Assembly: GCA_963832725.1 (NCBI GenBank)
Contig: CAWHVG010000003.1
Span: 1,488,001-1,552,000 of the forward strand
Direction: 5' to 3'
DNA: 64,000 bases
Source of the DNA: JAEZBP01 sp963832725
Lineage (GTDB): Bacteria > Myxococcota_A > Polyangia > Polyangiales > Sandaracinaceae
Part shown: one piece after another, positions 46,546 through 58,793 of the stretch
How positions within the stretch are numbered: the stretch's first letter is position 1
How the letters are laid out: each line of letters begins with the position of its first letter
Notes under the pieces: generated by a model
What the model was told of the DNA's origin: nothing
Database searches by the model: none
The model's input: only the letters and a program-made list of their open reading frames with translations
Program-made: the position numbers and the translations under genes

Positions 46546-47814
46546 TCGAAGCTCAGGAACGTGGAGAGTGCCGGCAGGACGAAGACCGAGTCCCGGCCCG
46601 AGAGTTGGGTCCAGCCGACGTCGACGTCAGCGCGGACGAAGAGACGAATCCAGCTCGCGAGGGCGAACGAGAGCGCGGCGTAGCCACCGCCCGAGATGTT
46701 CGGCCGAGGGGCCGTGTCGATGAGGAAGCCCGACTGCGCGAAGGTGGTGTAGACGGTGCCCGCGCAGCCGCGAATGCCCGCGTGGAACGCGAGGTCGGTG
46801 CGCGGCGTCGCGGCGCCGACGTCGAGACAGGTCCGGCCGAGCGGCTGGACGGCATCGTTGGCGTCGAGCTGCACGTAGAACCCCAGGTCGTGCATCACCG
46901 CCAGCTCGAACCAGTCGTAGCGCATGGCGATGCCGGCCCGCAGCGTGGGGCCGACGCCGATGCTGGAATCCGCCGGTGACCCCGACGGCCGCCAGCCCAA
47001 TCCGGCCCGACCAGTGGACGTAGGGCTCCGCGCGCGGCGTGGGCACGATGGCGGCGTGGGCCTCGTCGAACTCGTCTTGATGGGCCTCGTCCTCGTCTCC
47101 GCGCGCGGGCACAGCCTCGGACGCCGCCGCTCCCGTCGGCTCGGGGGCGCGCTCCCGATCGTCCGGCGCGGGGGCGAGCTCCGAACGCTCGGTCTCCGCT
47201 GCCACGCTCGTCTCGTCGCTCGCGCCTGGCGGCGTCGAGAGCGGCTCCCCCCGCTCGCCCGACGCAGTCTCCGACGCCTCGGTCGGCTCGGGCTCCGTGC
47301 TCGCCGGCTCCGAGGTCGGGGCCGCCTGAGGTTCCGGGCTCTCGGCCGTTTCGGGCTCGCCAGCGGGAACACCCACCGGCGCCGCCGCCAACAGCGGCTC
47401 GGACGCTCCGTCGAGGAGGCTCACGACAATCAGCGCCACCGTCCGCGCGTCGGCGTCCAGCGCCACCGGGACGACCAAGGCCCGCTCGGCGCTCGGGGAC
47501 ACCATCCGAAGGCGCCAGCGCTCCGCTCCCCCTTCGACCCACACCGCCGCACGCGCTCCTCGTTCGATGGCCATCCGCTGCGCCTCGGCGTCGCCGAGGA
47601 GCGGCGTGGAGACCTCCGGCACGGCCGCCGGCACCGCTACCGCGTCGCGGGGGGCCAGCTCGATCTGGAGCGCGGCCGTCCACTCCGAGCGCACCGCATC
47701 GGGCGCGAGCAGCAAGATGGAGTCACCGACCTGCGCCTGCGCGGAGGCCGGCGCCAGCGCGAGGGCGGCCAGCGCACCCAGAATTCGCCATCGGGTTCGG
47801 AAACGAGGTCGCAT
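46542..47814 (-). CDS. outer-membrane-type protein with long disordered linker, frameshifted
   Basis: About 423 residues when repaired. The ATG at 47814 begins a signal peptide (RWRILGALAALALAPASAQA). A globular N-terminal part (VPVALDADARTVALIVVSLL) is followed by an extended Glu/Pro/Ser/Thr-rich linker (ASTEPEPTEASETASGERGE). The last ~160 residues, in the next frame from about 46970, resemble a small beta-barrel ending in Phe-Glu (SWIRLFVRADVDVGWTQLSG). One extra base near 46965-46975 would join the parts. It is the first gene of the sigma/FecR operon and may be the surface sensor. Confidence 0.65.
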
Positions 47815-47962
47815 CGTCGCGACTACAGTGGCGCAGGACTGACCGAACATTGCACGCACGCGTCATTTCGCGGGCCCGGACGAGAAATCGGCCGTCTGGT
47901 GCAATGCTCGCCCCGGGCGAAGGCACTACTGCACCGAATCCGCGACACGACGGGAGGAAGAG

Positions 47963-48688
47963 ATGACCGAGAGATTCGGGAGCGTAGGCCGTTTCACAGT
48001 ACTGGTGCTCGTCACGGTCGCGCTGGGAGGCTGTGAGCTCATCCCGAGCCTGGCCGGGAGCGGCCACGCGATGCGCGTGCCGGGCGACACGAGCCTGGCC
48101 GTCACCGTCGATGCCGCCAGCGGCTCCATCGGTGGCGAGGCGCTCGACGCGAGCTCGCTGCAGGGGACGGGCACCCGGTCGTCCGACTCCATCGAGCTCG
48201 ACGTGACCGGCGCGAACGGCCTGGCGCTCACTGTCCTCGTGCCCACGCTGGGAGGCTCGGCGGACAACCCCTACGGTGGGAATTTCGGCTCCGGGGTCGA
48301 CGCCGGACCAGCGCCGCCCCCTCCGGTCGACGCGGGCGAAGGCTCGGGATCCCTGCTGGACGCGGGCACGGCCACGCCACCGCCCGTCGACGCGGGCGAA
48401 GGGCCCGCCAGGGTGGCGGACGCGGGCACATCCGGCTTCTTCGAAGACGGCGGTGACGGGTTCGGCGGGGGCCCCCGATTCCCGGTGGACTCGGGAGTGC
48501 ATCATGGACCCGGTCCGAACGGACGGGTCAGCGCCTGCTCTCGGACCTCGCCCGATTGCGCGATCACCGAGGACTTCGAGCTGCAGATCGCCCAACGCGC
48601 GGCCGGGGAGAACGGCGTCGTGCTCGATGCGACCTGGGCCAACGGTGACCGGGTCCACCTCGAGATGCACTACGTCGAGCTGCGGTGA
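47963..48688 (+). CDS. lipoprotein of unknown function
   Basis: 241 residues. The ATG at 47963 follows a GGGAGGAAGAG ribosome site. Signal peptide FTVLVLVTVALGGC has the lipobox. The middle is Gly/Asp/Pro/Ala-rich with repeated VDAG units (PPPPVDAGEGSGSLLDAGTA), probably disordered. A short conserved-looking C-terminal block contains two cysteines (ACSRTSPDCAITEDFELQIA). The di-haem peroxidase gene starts 12 bases after it, so they are likely co-transcribed. Confidence 0.7.
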   Translation: MTERFGSVGRFTVLVLVTVALGGCELIPSLAGSGHAMRVPGDTSLAVTVDAASGSIGGEALDASSLQGTGTRSSDSIELDVTGANGLALTVLVPTLGGSADNPYGGNFGSGVDAGPAPPPPVDAGEGSGSLLDAGTATPPPVDAGEGPARVADAGTSGFFEDGGDGFGGGPRFPVDSGVHHGPGPNGRVSACSRTSPDCAITEDFELQIAQRAAGENGVVLDATWANGDRVHLEMHYVELR

Positions 48689-48700
48689 GCGGAGCAATCG

Positions 48701-50017
48701 ATGCGCCGACCGTCCATCTCGCTGCGCAGCGTGTGGGTCGCCGTCCTCTGCCTGGCGGCGGCCGGCTGCTCCCGCGGCAGCCTGCGTGACCGGCTCACCG
48801 CGGCCGGAGTGTACTCACCCGCCCGAAACGACACCGTCCCGCAGGCCATGATCGATCTCGGGCAGCTCCTTTTCTTCGACCCGGAGCTGAGCGGAAACCG
48901 CGACGTGGCCTGTTCCTCCTGCCACCTGCCGGTCGATCACGCAGGCGACGGGCTCCCCCTCGGTCGCAGCGAAGGGGCGACCGGCGCGGGGCACAATCGT
49001 CACGGCGGCCACGCGCTGCCGCGGAACACGCCGTCTCCGTTCAATCGCAGCTTCGCGACGGCGCTGTTCTGGGATGGACGCATCGAGCGCATGCCGGACG
49101 GCACTCTACGCGCGCCCGTCGCGCTTCCTGACGGGATCGAGACACCCGGGCAGGCGCAAGCGTTGATGCCGCTCATCACGCGGGACGAGATGCGGGGGCA
49201 GGACGGCGACCTCGACGTGAACGGCGCCCCCAACGAGCTCGCGCGGATCGCGGACGACGACCCGGCGGCGGTGTGGGACGGCGTGATGGCCCGGCTGATG
49301 GCGATCCCGGGCTACCGCGACGCGTTCGAAGCGGCGTTCCCCGACGTGCCGGCGGGCGAGCACACCATCGCGCACGCGGTCCGCGCCATCGAGCGCTTCG
49401 AGATGCACCTCTGGGAGCTGACCGACACGCCCTTCGACCGCTACCTCGGGTCGGAGGAGAGCCCGCCGAATGATCGGGAGCTCTCCGCCGAGGCCCAGCG
49501 TGGCGCGCTGCTCTTCTTCGGTCCCGCCGGCTGCGACCGCTGCCACGACGGACCGCTCCTCAGCGACGGCAGCTACCACAACATCGGTGTCTTCCCGGTC
49601 GGAATGGACGAAGGGCGCTTCGTGGTGACGAGCAATCCCAACGACCGATTCGCGTTCCGGACGCCGCCGCTTCGCAACGTGGCCCTCACCGGACCCTACA
49701 TGCACGACGGCGCGGTCGAGACCTTGGCGGACGCCATCCACCAGCACATCGCACCGGGAGAGACGCTCGACCAGGGCCTCACGCTCCCGGACGGAACGCC
49801 GGTCTCCGTCGACGCCCCGACAGCCGACGCCATCCGCGCCACCATCGACCCGGACGTGCGACCGCTGCGCTCCCTCAACAGCGACGAGCTGGCCGCGCTC
49901 GTCGCGTTTCTCCAGGCCTTGAGCTCGGACACCGAGGCGACGGGGTTGCCACCCTTCGCCGGAGAGCCCACCTCGGTTCCGAGCGGCCTCGCGGTTCAAG
50001 GCTCGCGCGGGCCGTGA
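48701..50017 (+). CDS. di-haem cytochrome c peroxidase, MauG/CcpA family lipoprotein
   Basis: 438 residues. Signal peptide with lipobox (VAVLCLAAAGCSRG). Two haem-c sites are seen: CSSCH near residue 69 and CDRCH near residue 277. Between them lie the usual conserved segments LFWDGRIERM and RAIERFEMHL, and after them RTPPLRNVALTGPYMHDGAV, typical of bacterial peroxidases that reduce H2O2 with electrons from small cytochromes; MauG-like members oxidise protein substrates. Lipid anchoring places it at the periplasmic side of a membrane. Coupled with the lipoprotein before it. Confidence 0.92.
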   Translation: MRRPSISLRSVWVAVLCLAAAGCSRGSLRDRLTAAGVYSPARNDTVPQAMIDLGQLLFFDPELSGNRDVACSSCHLPVDHAGDGLPLGRSEGATGAGHNRHGGHALPRNTPSPFNRSFATALFWDGRIERMPDGTLRAPVALPDGIETPGQAQALMPLITRDEMRGQDGDLDVNGAPNELARIADDDPAAVWDGVMARLMAIPGYRDAFEAAFPDVPAGEHTIAHAVRAIERFEMHLWELTDTPFDRYLGSEESPPNDRELSAEAQRGALLFFGPAGCDRCHDGPLLSDGSYHNIGVFPVGMDEGRFVVTSNPNDRFAFRTPPLRNVALTGPYMHDGAVETLADAIHQHIAPGETLDQGLTLPDGTPVSVDAPTADAIRATIDPDVRPLRSLNSDELAALVAFLQALSSDTEATGLPPFAGEPTSVPSGLAVQGSRGP

Positions 50018-50133
50018 CCGGAAGCGCGTGAGTCGGCCCGAGACGCCGACTCGCGCCTCGCCGCATCGACGCTCTCCGTTGCCGGTCGGATTTTCGGTGG
50101 TCGAACGGCAGCTCGGGCCCTAGATGTGCGCGG

Positions 50134-50541
50134 ATGAAGGCATCTTCCCCGGGCGAGCACGTGGGCGACTGGGTCCAGGTCCCGAGCGCGCGGATCCGAC
50201 TGCGTGAGGAAGGCATCGCGGAGATCCAGCACGACGCGGGCGTCCTCTACACGAAGGAGCTGGCGGAAGCGCACATCGAGGCGTTCCGAGCGCTGCTCGA
50301 CGGCCGGAGCGTCCCGCTGCTGGTCGTGGTGGGCGACGGCTTCCGACCCGACGGCGGGGCGCGCGACGTCCTCCTGCGAAGCGACGCCGTCCGCGACACC
50401 TTCACCTCGGGTGCCATCCTCTTCTCGGGGCGCGCCGAAGCGGTTGCCGTGAACGTCTTCCTGAAGGTGCGGCGCCCCGTCCGGCCGATGAAAGCCTTCA
50501 CCAGCGAGGCCGACGCGCTCGCGTGGATCCGCAACCTGTAG
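50134..50541 (+). CDS. small STAS/SEC14-like protein, function unknown
   Basis: 135 residues from the ATG at 50134. The alternating pattern (AEIQHDAGVLYTKELAEAHI, then VPLLVVVGDGFRPDGGARDV and FLKVRRPVRPMKAFTSEADA) resembles the STAS-like DUF7793-type proteins of Myxococcota, and its end DALAWIRNL is like the amphipathic last helix of that fold. It is a likely cytoplasmic protein. Partners cannot be inferred; the previous gene ends 116 bases upstream. Confidence 0.6.
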   Translation: MKASSPGEHVGDWVQVPSARIRLREEGIAEIQHDAGVLYTKELAEAHIEAFRALLDGRSVPLLVVVGDGFRPDGGARDVLLRSDAVRDTFTSGAILFSGRAEAVAVNVFLKVRRPVRPMKAFTSEADALAWIRNL

Positions 50542-50716
50542 CGACGGCGCCCCCTCGCACGAGTCGGCCCCCGCGCCCGCGTCGTGCGGCGACGGCCGCC
50601 CAGCCCGAGCGCGGGCGCCAAGAGGCGCGGCCTTCGGATGGTGTTCGAGAGCGCGGCCGCGCCAGCCCCTTCGGGCAGCCCGCGCTCCACCGCGGGCTGG
50701 GCGCTCCACCGCGGGC

Positions 50717-53324
50717 TCAGCGACGGCGTCGAACGAGCCACGCGAGCGCCACACAGACGAGCGCGAGCGGCGCCCCGCCACGCGCCGGTGCGGTTCGACA
50801 GCCGCAGCCGCCCGAGCTCCCGGATTCAGCGCCACCGTCCGCGCTCGCGTCCGTCGCGTTCGCGCCGGCATCGGGCATGCCCGGTCCGGCGTCCGGCACC
50901 GGCGGCGGCGCTTCCACGACCACCAAGATCGCGGCGTCGGCGATGCGACCTGTGGCGTCCCGCGCGCGCACCTTCCAGCGATAGCGCCCGGGCGCATCGA
51001 ACATGACCGTGCGGCTCGCGGGCGCGGCGTAGTCGGTGTTCCAGGTGCCGTCGTAGTCGTCGTCCCAGCGTACTTCCACGGCGTCGCCGTCCGGGTCGCT
51101 CACCTCGACCACGAGCTGCACGGACTGGTTCGGCATGGCGGAGGCGGGATCGGCGTGCGCGACGACCCGCGGCGCCCTCCCCTCGAGCTGCCCCTCCAGC
51201 GCCGCCCCGGCCGAGACCCGGCCGTACCCATAGTCGTCGTTCGGCAGGTCGCCCGCCACGGGATCGGCGATCGCGCTCTCGGTGATGCGCGCCACGGCGT
51301 CGGTGCCGGTGACGCCGCTCTCGACCAGGAGCGCGGCCACCCCCGCCACGTGCGGGCCGGCACCCGACGTGCCCGAGAAGACCATGAACGCGCCGAGCGG
51401 AGCCACGTACATCCCCGGCCGGCTCGGGTAGAGGTCGCCGTGCGTGGTCGGCGACCAGGGGTCGTCCGGCGCCACGATGTGCGGGCGCAGAATCCCCGTC
51501 GATGCGCGGGCCGCGGCCGGAGTAGGCGCGAATCTGGCCGGCTCCTTCGTCGCCGTAGGGCGAGTACCAGGGACCTTCCATCGTCGTATGGCAGGGGATG
51601 GCGCCGACCGCGATGCACGAATCGGCCGTCGCCGGCCACGCCACCGTGCTCTCGGGCGTGGCGCCGTCCCACGCCGCCCCCGTCCCGAAGCCGCTCTGGT
51701 CGTCCGAGAGCATTCCGTGCACGACCAGCGAGCCGCCCGTCGCGGTGACGCGCACCTCCCACGCCTCGCTCGACACCGGCGGGCTCTGCAGGACGAAGTG
51801 CTGCATCTGCGTCGCGCGGCTGGTGGTGCTGCCGTACCAGGAGAGCGAACCGCTCCCGACCGGCACGCTCGCATAGCTCGTGCGCAGCGCGTGGCTGGTG
51901 CCACCCGGCTCGACCAGCGCCACCGCGAGGGTGCCGTCACCGCGCGCGTGCAGGCTCGCGTAGACCTGGGTCTCGTCGCTCGGCACGCGGAAGGTGAGCG
52001 ATGCGGTCTCGCCGTCGCCGACCGTGACCGAGACGTGCTTGTCCGACTCGCCGATGTTGCCGGCCGGGCAGACGTTGACCACGCCGTCGGCGGTGCTCGA
52101 GTCGATGAGCTCACTGGCCGTGTCCGAGCCGTCGAGCTCGGTGAAGGTCCATTCGACGTACTCGTGCAAGACGACGGCCGGATCCTGCGCGTAGGCCCAC
52201 ATCAACGCGCCCATGTTCGTGTCGGCGATCTCGAACGTCGACACGATCTCCGCGTCCGGCGCGATGCCCACGAAGCGGCGGCTCGGCAGCGGGACACCGG
52301 CCGCGAGGATGCCCTGCACGCCGGTCGCGTGGAGCGCGTCGGCGTACCCGTAGATGCCGCCGGTGAAGTCGTTCGGGAGGGCCGAGAGGTCGACGCCGCG
52401 CTCGTAGACGTGGTTGGCCATCGGGAGGCCGGGATAGTCGATGCGGACGTAGACGGACTTCAGCTTGGAGGTGCCGAGCCGAACCAGGCGCTCCTCCGGA
52501 TCGAGCGCGCCGTTCCCGTTGACGTCGTCGGGCACGAAGAGGGGCTCGCCGAAGGCCGGATCGTCGTCGGAGAAACCGTCGGTGGCGCCGAAGTTGCGCG
52601 CTCCGTCGCCGTTCGCGTCGAGGTAGAGCCAATCGACCGCCGGATCGAAGCGGGGTGCCGTCAGCCTAGTGGTGGAGTTGCCGTAGAGATCGATCAGATC
52701 GGCGCGGAGCACATGGGCGCGCTCGCCGCTGCCGGGCTGACCGTCGCCGTTCAGATCGATCGCGTCCGCGCCCGGCGTGAAGTGACCGTCTCCATCGGCA
52801 TCGATCCAGTCGTACCAGCCGCCGTCGCCACGAAACAAATCGGGGTGGTAGACGTCGACCAGCGAGTCCACGTCCGCAATCAGGACGCCCTGACCGGTCC
52901 GGAGCTCGTCGACGCCGCCCGCGCCGCGCGCCGCGTCCAGGCCGAGCAGCGCGGCGGACTGATCGAGAGGCGGCCGCCCGCTCGGCGGCGGCACGCGGAT
53001 GGCCCTGACGCCGGGCTGCCGCGCCAGCGCCGCCGCGCCGCGTGCCGTCACTCGCACCAGCGCCCAATCCCGAAAGGTCAGCGGATGACCGTCGACGCGC
53101 GGCAGGCGCACTCCGCGCCCTGCGGCCGCCACCACCTGCTCGACGAGCTCCGGCCGGGCGAGCCGGACCATCACCTCCGCCTCCCCGCCTTGCCGCCGCG
53201 GGAGCCAGGCGGGGTTGTGCGCACCCGAGAGCGCGTGCCTCAGCGCAGGCTGGGCCGCGGCGACGCTCGCGCCCAGGAGGATCGTGAGCGCCCAGGGCGC
53301 CGAGCGGGCTGCGCGTTTCCACAT
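50717..53324 (-). CDS. secreted subtilisin-like (S8) serine protease with MYXO-CTERM tail, frameshifted
   Basis: About 868 residues when repaired. Signal peptide APWALTILLGASVAAA. Catalytic Asp region is VLIADVDSLVDVYHPDLF; the His region is LHATGVQGILAAG, a variant of HGTHVAGI; the Ser region is FSGTSGAGPHVAGVAALL. Two Ca-binding-like loops, DADGDGHF and DLNGDGQPGSGE, lie between Asp and His. The reading frame changes at the CCCC run 51494-51497 (one base too many), which otherwise separates Ser from the rest. After a PKD-like domain the tail ends GGCGCRTAPARG, a hydrophobic stretch and RRRR, a MYXO-CTERM signal. A protease secreted or held at the cell surface. Confidence 0.88.
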
Positions 53325-53581
53325 CGAGGAGCGTCCTTTCGCGACCCTCCTCGCTAGCATTCTTTGGGCCTCCTGGGCAGGGCGGGCTCGGAAGCGGGAC
53401 CCACGACCGCGCTCACACGGCGGTCGCCCCACCTCGCGTTCGCATGCCGCACCGCTCGACGAGCCGGTCCGCCGCACGTACCGCGCCTGCGCCGCGAACG
53501 GACGCGCGGTTCCGACCTGCGAGGACGTGCGCAGCCGCGCGGGCAACACGGCGACGCGGTCGGAACCGCGGGCGAACGACC

Positions 53582-54956
<1,375 letters not shown>

Positions 54957-55287
54957 CAGTGCAGCGCTACTAGCACCGAGCCCGTTTGAGAAGGCCCGAT
55001 CGGCGGAGGTGTGAGGAAGCACCCCCTTTTCGGGACGACACGGAGCCCGGGCGCGGTGGCCATCAGAGCGCCTCTCCGACCGCGGCACCGGAGAAAGCGC
55101 GCAGCGAGGCGCGCCGTCCGTCGCGCTGCCGATGTCATCGTCGAGGACGTTCGGAGGGCGCGACCGAGCGCTCGCCGGGGCCGGCGGTGCGCCGCGACGA
55201 AGGACGCGATCGACGGCGCGATCCGCTCTAGCGCGGTACAGCCGATGGCAGCGAGCGCGACAATCGGCCGCCGCGCTCGCCTCTCGA

Positions 55288-57357
55288 TCAGCGGCGCCGC
55301 CGCCAGAGCGCCAGCGCGCCGGCCAGGAGCGCGAACGAGAGGCCCCACGGCGCCGAGCGCGGCGAGCTCACCCTGCAGCCGCAGCCGCCGGCCATCTTGG
55401 CGCCGGTGGTGCCAGCGTCGTGCTGGCCGCCGGTGCCTCCGTCCATGCCCGCGCCGCCGCCGTCACCCGCGGTCCCGGCGTCCACACAGGCCCCATCGAT
55501 GCAGACGCCGCCGGCACCGCAGTCGAGGCCGTAGCAGGGATCCGCGACGCATTCGCCGCTCGAGCAGACCTGGCCGTCGGGACAGGTCACACCGGCACAC
55601 GCGTCGCCGCAGGTTCCGTCGCTGCACACCTGCCCGCTCGGGCACGTCACGTTGGCGCAGAGATCGGGCACGCACTGCCCAGCCGTGCAGGTCTGAGCGC
55701 GCGGACAGGTCACGCCCTCGCAGCCGTCGACGCAGCTCCCGCCGGAGCAGACCTGACCGGCGTCGCAGGTGACGCTCTCGCAGCCCGCGTCCACGCAGAG
55801 CCCCGCCGTCGGCGAGTCGCTGCGCGCGTCACACGCCGTCGAGCCGGTGCAGAGCGGAACGGAGAGATCGGTGCAGGAGCAAGACGGACCGCAGAGCGTG
55901 CCCGCGCTCGGGTCTCGGGCCACGCAGACCTGGTTCACCGGGCACTCCACGCCCTGACAGGGGTCGAGGCAGGCGCCGCCGGTGCACTGCTGCCCCTGCG
56001 GACAGACCACTCCGTCGCAGGGCCCCACGCAGTCACCATTGCGGCAGAGCGTGCCGTCCGGGCAGGGATCGGTGCGCGCCGCGCAGGCCGCGTCGATGCA
56101 GCGGCCATCCGTGCAGGTGAAGCCGTCCGCGCAGCCACCCTCGAAGCACTGCGTGACGCAGAGCCCGCTGTCGGGCGCGCAGACCGTCCCGGTCGGGCAG
56201 GGCGTCATCGCCATGCAGTTCAGGTCCGTCGTCGCGTCACAGCGCTCGAACGCGCCGGGGTGCACGTTGGGATCGCCGTCGTTGCAGTCGTTCCCGCCAC
56301 AGGTCACGTCGCGGAAACCGTCCCCGTCCGCGTCGGGGCAGATGGCGGTGTTGTCCTCGTTCAGACCGGCCACCGCATCGAGCTCGGCGTCGAAGGAGTA
56401 GAACGCACACGCGGCGCTCGGATTGCCGTTGTTGCCGGCGACGATCGACGCATAGCGGAAGGTCAGCCCGCAGGGCAGCGCGAAGACCTGCACGATCCCA
56501 TCCCGCTGGGTGCCGTTGCTCAGATCCGGGCTGAGCGCGTCGGCCTCGTCCACCGGCGCCGGATTGTCGGGGATCCACCCCTGCAGGAAGGCCGTCGTCA
56601 GCACCGCCGGATTCCACTTCGTGCGGTCGGGATGTCCGGCCTCGGCGACCTCCGTCGCCATCGGGTCATCCGAGAGCCACACCGCGTACTCCCACGACTC
56701 ACAGGGGAGCGGCGGGTGGTCGGTGAAGGGGAAGACCACGACCCGGTTTCCCTCGCCGCCGAGATCGAAGATCGCGCCGTTGGACGGGTCGAAGAAGCCC
56801 TGCTCACCGTCGCAGACGCGCGAGCCGTCCGCGTGCCCCGAGGCTCCGAGGTAGAAGCGGTCGACCTCACCGTTGTAGCAGTCGAGCCCATTCATCGTGT
56901 CTTCGTAGCGATGGTCCCAGCCGAAGACGTAGTCACCGGGATCCGAGAAGGCAGGAGGCGGCCCGCCCGCGGGCGCGCAGTACCCATCGGGAGGCGGCGG
57001 TGTACCGGTCCCGTAGTAGAGCCAGATATTGCTACTGTTGTAGGTGCTGCTGACGGCTCGGTTGATGTCGGCCGCCGACTCCTGAGCCCCGCGCACCAGC
57101 TTCCCGAAGGTCAGGCTGCGCGCGTCATGCCCGTCGCTGGTCATGAAGACGCCGAGCTGACGATCGGCGGGCATGAGGGCGTTGAAGCACTCGCTGCCCG
57201 ACGCGATGCACGCGCCGCAGTTGGGGTCGGTCGCGCCGCCGCCGCACGAGGCGCAGGTCCCCATGACGGCCTGCGCGGCCGCGCTCGGCGTGTTGGAGAA
57301 GGGCGCGAGCGCGGCGAGCAGGCAGCCGCTGAGCCAGACGAGGAGTCGACAATCCAT
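55288..57357 (-). CDS. Cys-rich secreted protein with MYXO-CTERM tail
   Basis: 689 residues with an N-terminal signal peptide (LVWLSGCLLAALAP). The first 330 residues form an unrecognised globular domain with paired cysteines. A calcium-binding-like MopE motif follows (CPDADGDGFRDVTCGGNDCN, then DGDPNVHPGA). The next ~250 residues are Cys-rich repeats of the type C.GV.CP.GQ.C..G.C, disulfide-linked and EGF-like in spacing. The end is GGCGCRVSSPRS, a hydrophobic stretch and RRRR, a MYXO-CTERM sorting tail. Probably surface-exposed; function unknown. Confidence 0.8.
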   Translation of the reverse strand: MDCRLLVWLSGCLLAALAPFSNTPSAAAQAVMGTCASCGGGATDPNCGACIASGSECFNALMPADRQLGVFMTSDGHDARSLTFGKLVRGAQESAADINRAVSSTYNSSNIWLYYGTGTPPPPDGYCAPAGGPPPAFSDPGDYVFGWDHRYEDTMNGLDCYNGEVDRFYLGASGHADGSRVCDGEQGFFDPSNGAIFDLGGEGNRVVVFPFTDHPPLPCESWEYAVWLSDDPMATEVAEAGHPDRTKWNPAVLTTAFLQGWIPDNPAPVDEADALSPDLSNGTQRDGIVQVFALPCGLTFRYASIVAGNNGNPSAACAFYSFDAELDAVAGLNEDNTAICPDADGDGFRDVTCGGNDCNDGDPNVHPGAFERCDATTDLNCMAMTPCPTGTVCAPDSGLCVTQCFEGGCADGFTCTDGRCIDAACAARTDPCPDGTLCRNGDCVGPCDGVVCPQGQQCTGGACLDPCQGVECPVNQVCVARDPSAGTLCGPSCSCTDLSVPLCTGSTACDARSDSPTAGLCVDAGCESVTCDAGQVCSGGSCVDGCEGVTCPRAQTCTAGQCVPDLCANVTCPSGQVCSDGTCGDACAGVTCPDGQVCSSGECVADPCYGLDCGAGGVCIDGACVDAGTAGDGGGAGMDGGTGGQHDAGTTGAKMAGGCGCRVSSPRSAPWGLSFALLAGALALWRRRR

Positions 57358-57439
57358 CCTTCGACTATGCGCGCGGCGCCGAACGCGGTCCAGCCCGGAA
57401 GGCCCGCGAGGAGTGACATCCGAGGCACGTCTGCGGAGG

Positions 57440-58606
57440 TCAAAGGTAGCGGAGCCACCACCACTGACCGGATCGTCGCGCTTTCAGCCGACCGTAGGCG
57501 CGACAGGCCGGGTAGAGGATGAGCAACGCGCTCAGCCAGGCGAGGTAGGTGGCCCACAGCGGGAGCTCCGGGCTGCCGGCGTGACCTCCGGGCGGGAGCT
57601 CGAACGCGGCGGCGCCCCAGCGGCTGTACGCGAAGGCGAGCCCGACGAAGCGCAAGAGATAGAGGTGCGCGACGTAGAAGAACAGCGGCACACGGCCGAA
57701 GACGAGCAGGGGCTGCATCACGCTCTCGGGGAACGCGACGCGCTCGAAGAGCCAGAGCACGAGCAGGATCGGGCCCAGCGTCATCAAGAGGTACGAGAGC
57801 GAGGGCGGGTACTTCTCGCAGTCGAGGAAGTCGAGGACGGTGAGCGTTCCGTCCACATGGCTCGTCCACGGACGCGGATCGCCGTAGACGTTCATCCCGC
57901 GGACGAGGAGGAAGCCGAGCGTGAGCGAGAGGCCCAGCCGGAGCAGCCACGAGCGCCGCTCGGACGCCTCACGCGTGAAGAGCTGGCCCAGCCCGAAGCC
58001 GATCGCCATCACACCGACCCACGGGATCAGCGGGTACATGACGCCGAGGTGATGGCCCGGCAGCGGCTCGAAGCGGGCCCGCTCGTGCAGCACGGCCCAG
58101 AAGAACGATCCGTCGCCGAACGTGCCGGCGTGGATCGGGTCGAGCAGGTCGTGGAGGGCGACCATGAGCGCGCCGCCGGCCACGAGCCAGCGCGGCGAGA
58201 GCGCGCTCAGCGGCGCCAGGAGCACCATCGACCAGCCGAGCGCCCAGATCACCTGCAGCATGGTGAAGCGGTAGAAGGGCTCCGGGACCCAGCCGAAACG
58301 GACCACCGTCACCTCCAGCACGATCAGCCAGAGGCCACGCGTGAGGAGGAAGCGCCGCCGCTCGGCCGCCGAGCGTTGGCGCCCGTAGAGATAGGCCGCC
58401 GCGCCGGCGAGGAGCACGAACCCGGGCGCGCAGAAGTGGGTGATCCAGCGCGTGAAGAAGAGGATGGGCGTGGTCTCGTCGAGATCCATCGGGTCCACGC
58501 GCCAGCCGAAGAAGAAGTCGCGCGCGTGGTCGAGGACCATCAGCACCATGACCAGGCCGCGGACGGCGTCGATGGCGTGGTTTCGGCGCGGGCGCTCGTC
58601 GGGCAC
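57440..58606 (-). CDS. DUF1624/HGSNAT-like multi-pass membrane acyltransferase
   Basis: 388 residues from a GTG at 58606, just before RRNHAIDAVRGLVMVLMVLD. This RxxAIDAxRG...LMVLDH start is typical of the HGSNAT-like (heparan-alpha-glucosaminide N-acetyltransferase/DUF1624) family. About ten hydrophobic segments follow. The family moves acetyl groups across membranes onto sugars; whether this one does is unknown. Longer frame upstream to 58756 lacks similarity, so the GTG is preferred. Confidence 0.75.
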   Translation of the reverse strand: MPDERPRRNHAIDAVRGLVMVLMVLDHARDFFFGWRVDPMDLDETTPILFFTRWITHFCAPGFVLLAGAAAYLYGRQRSAAERRRFLLTRGLWLIVLEVTVVRFGWVPEPFYRFTMLQVIWALGWSMVLLAPLSALSPRWLVAGGALMVALHDLLDPIHAGTFGDGSFFWAVLHERARFEPLPGHHLGVMYPLIPWVGVMAIGFGLGQLFTREASERRSWLLRLGLSLTLGFLLVRGMNVYGDPRPWTSHVDGTLTVLDFLDCEKYPPSLSYLLMTLGPILLVLWLFERVAFPESVMQPLLVFGRVPLFFYVAHLYLLRFVGLAFAYSRWGAAAFELPPGGHAGSPELPLWATYLAWLSALLILYPACRAYGRLKARRSGQWWWLRYL

Positions 58607-58793
58607 GGCGCACCCTACCCCGAGCGGGACGCGCAGGTCACCGGTCGCTCGGTGCGTCACGACACGGCGAACCGCGCCACGCCCTCGCCTCCCGAGCGGA
58701 TCACCGGCACCAGCGCGAGCGGCGCGCTTCGGGCCCGGGACGGATGCCTCCGCCATGAAACGTCGAGGCGTCAGCCTCGCGACGTGGCGCGGG

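Noticed and set aside
54957..55088. N-terminal extension of the cystathionine beta-synthase frame
   Set aside because: Similarity starts at MEAIHESVLSVVGGTPLVRL (ATG at 54956), and the extension has no family resemblance.
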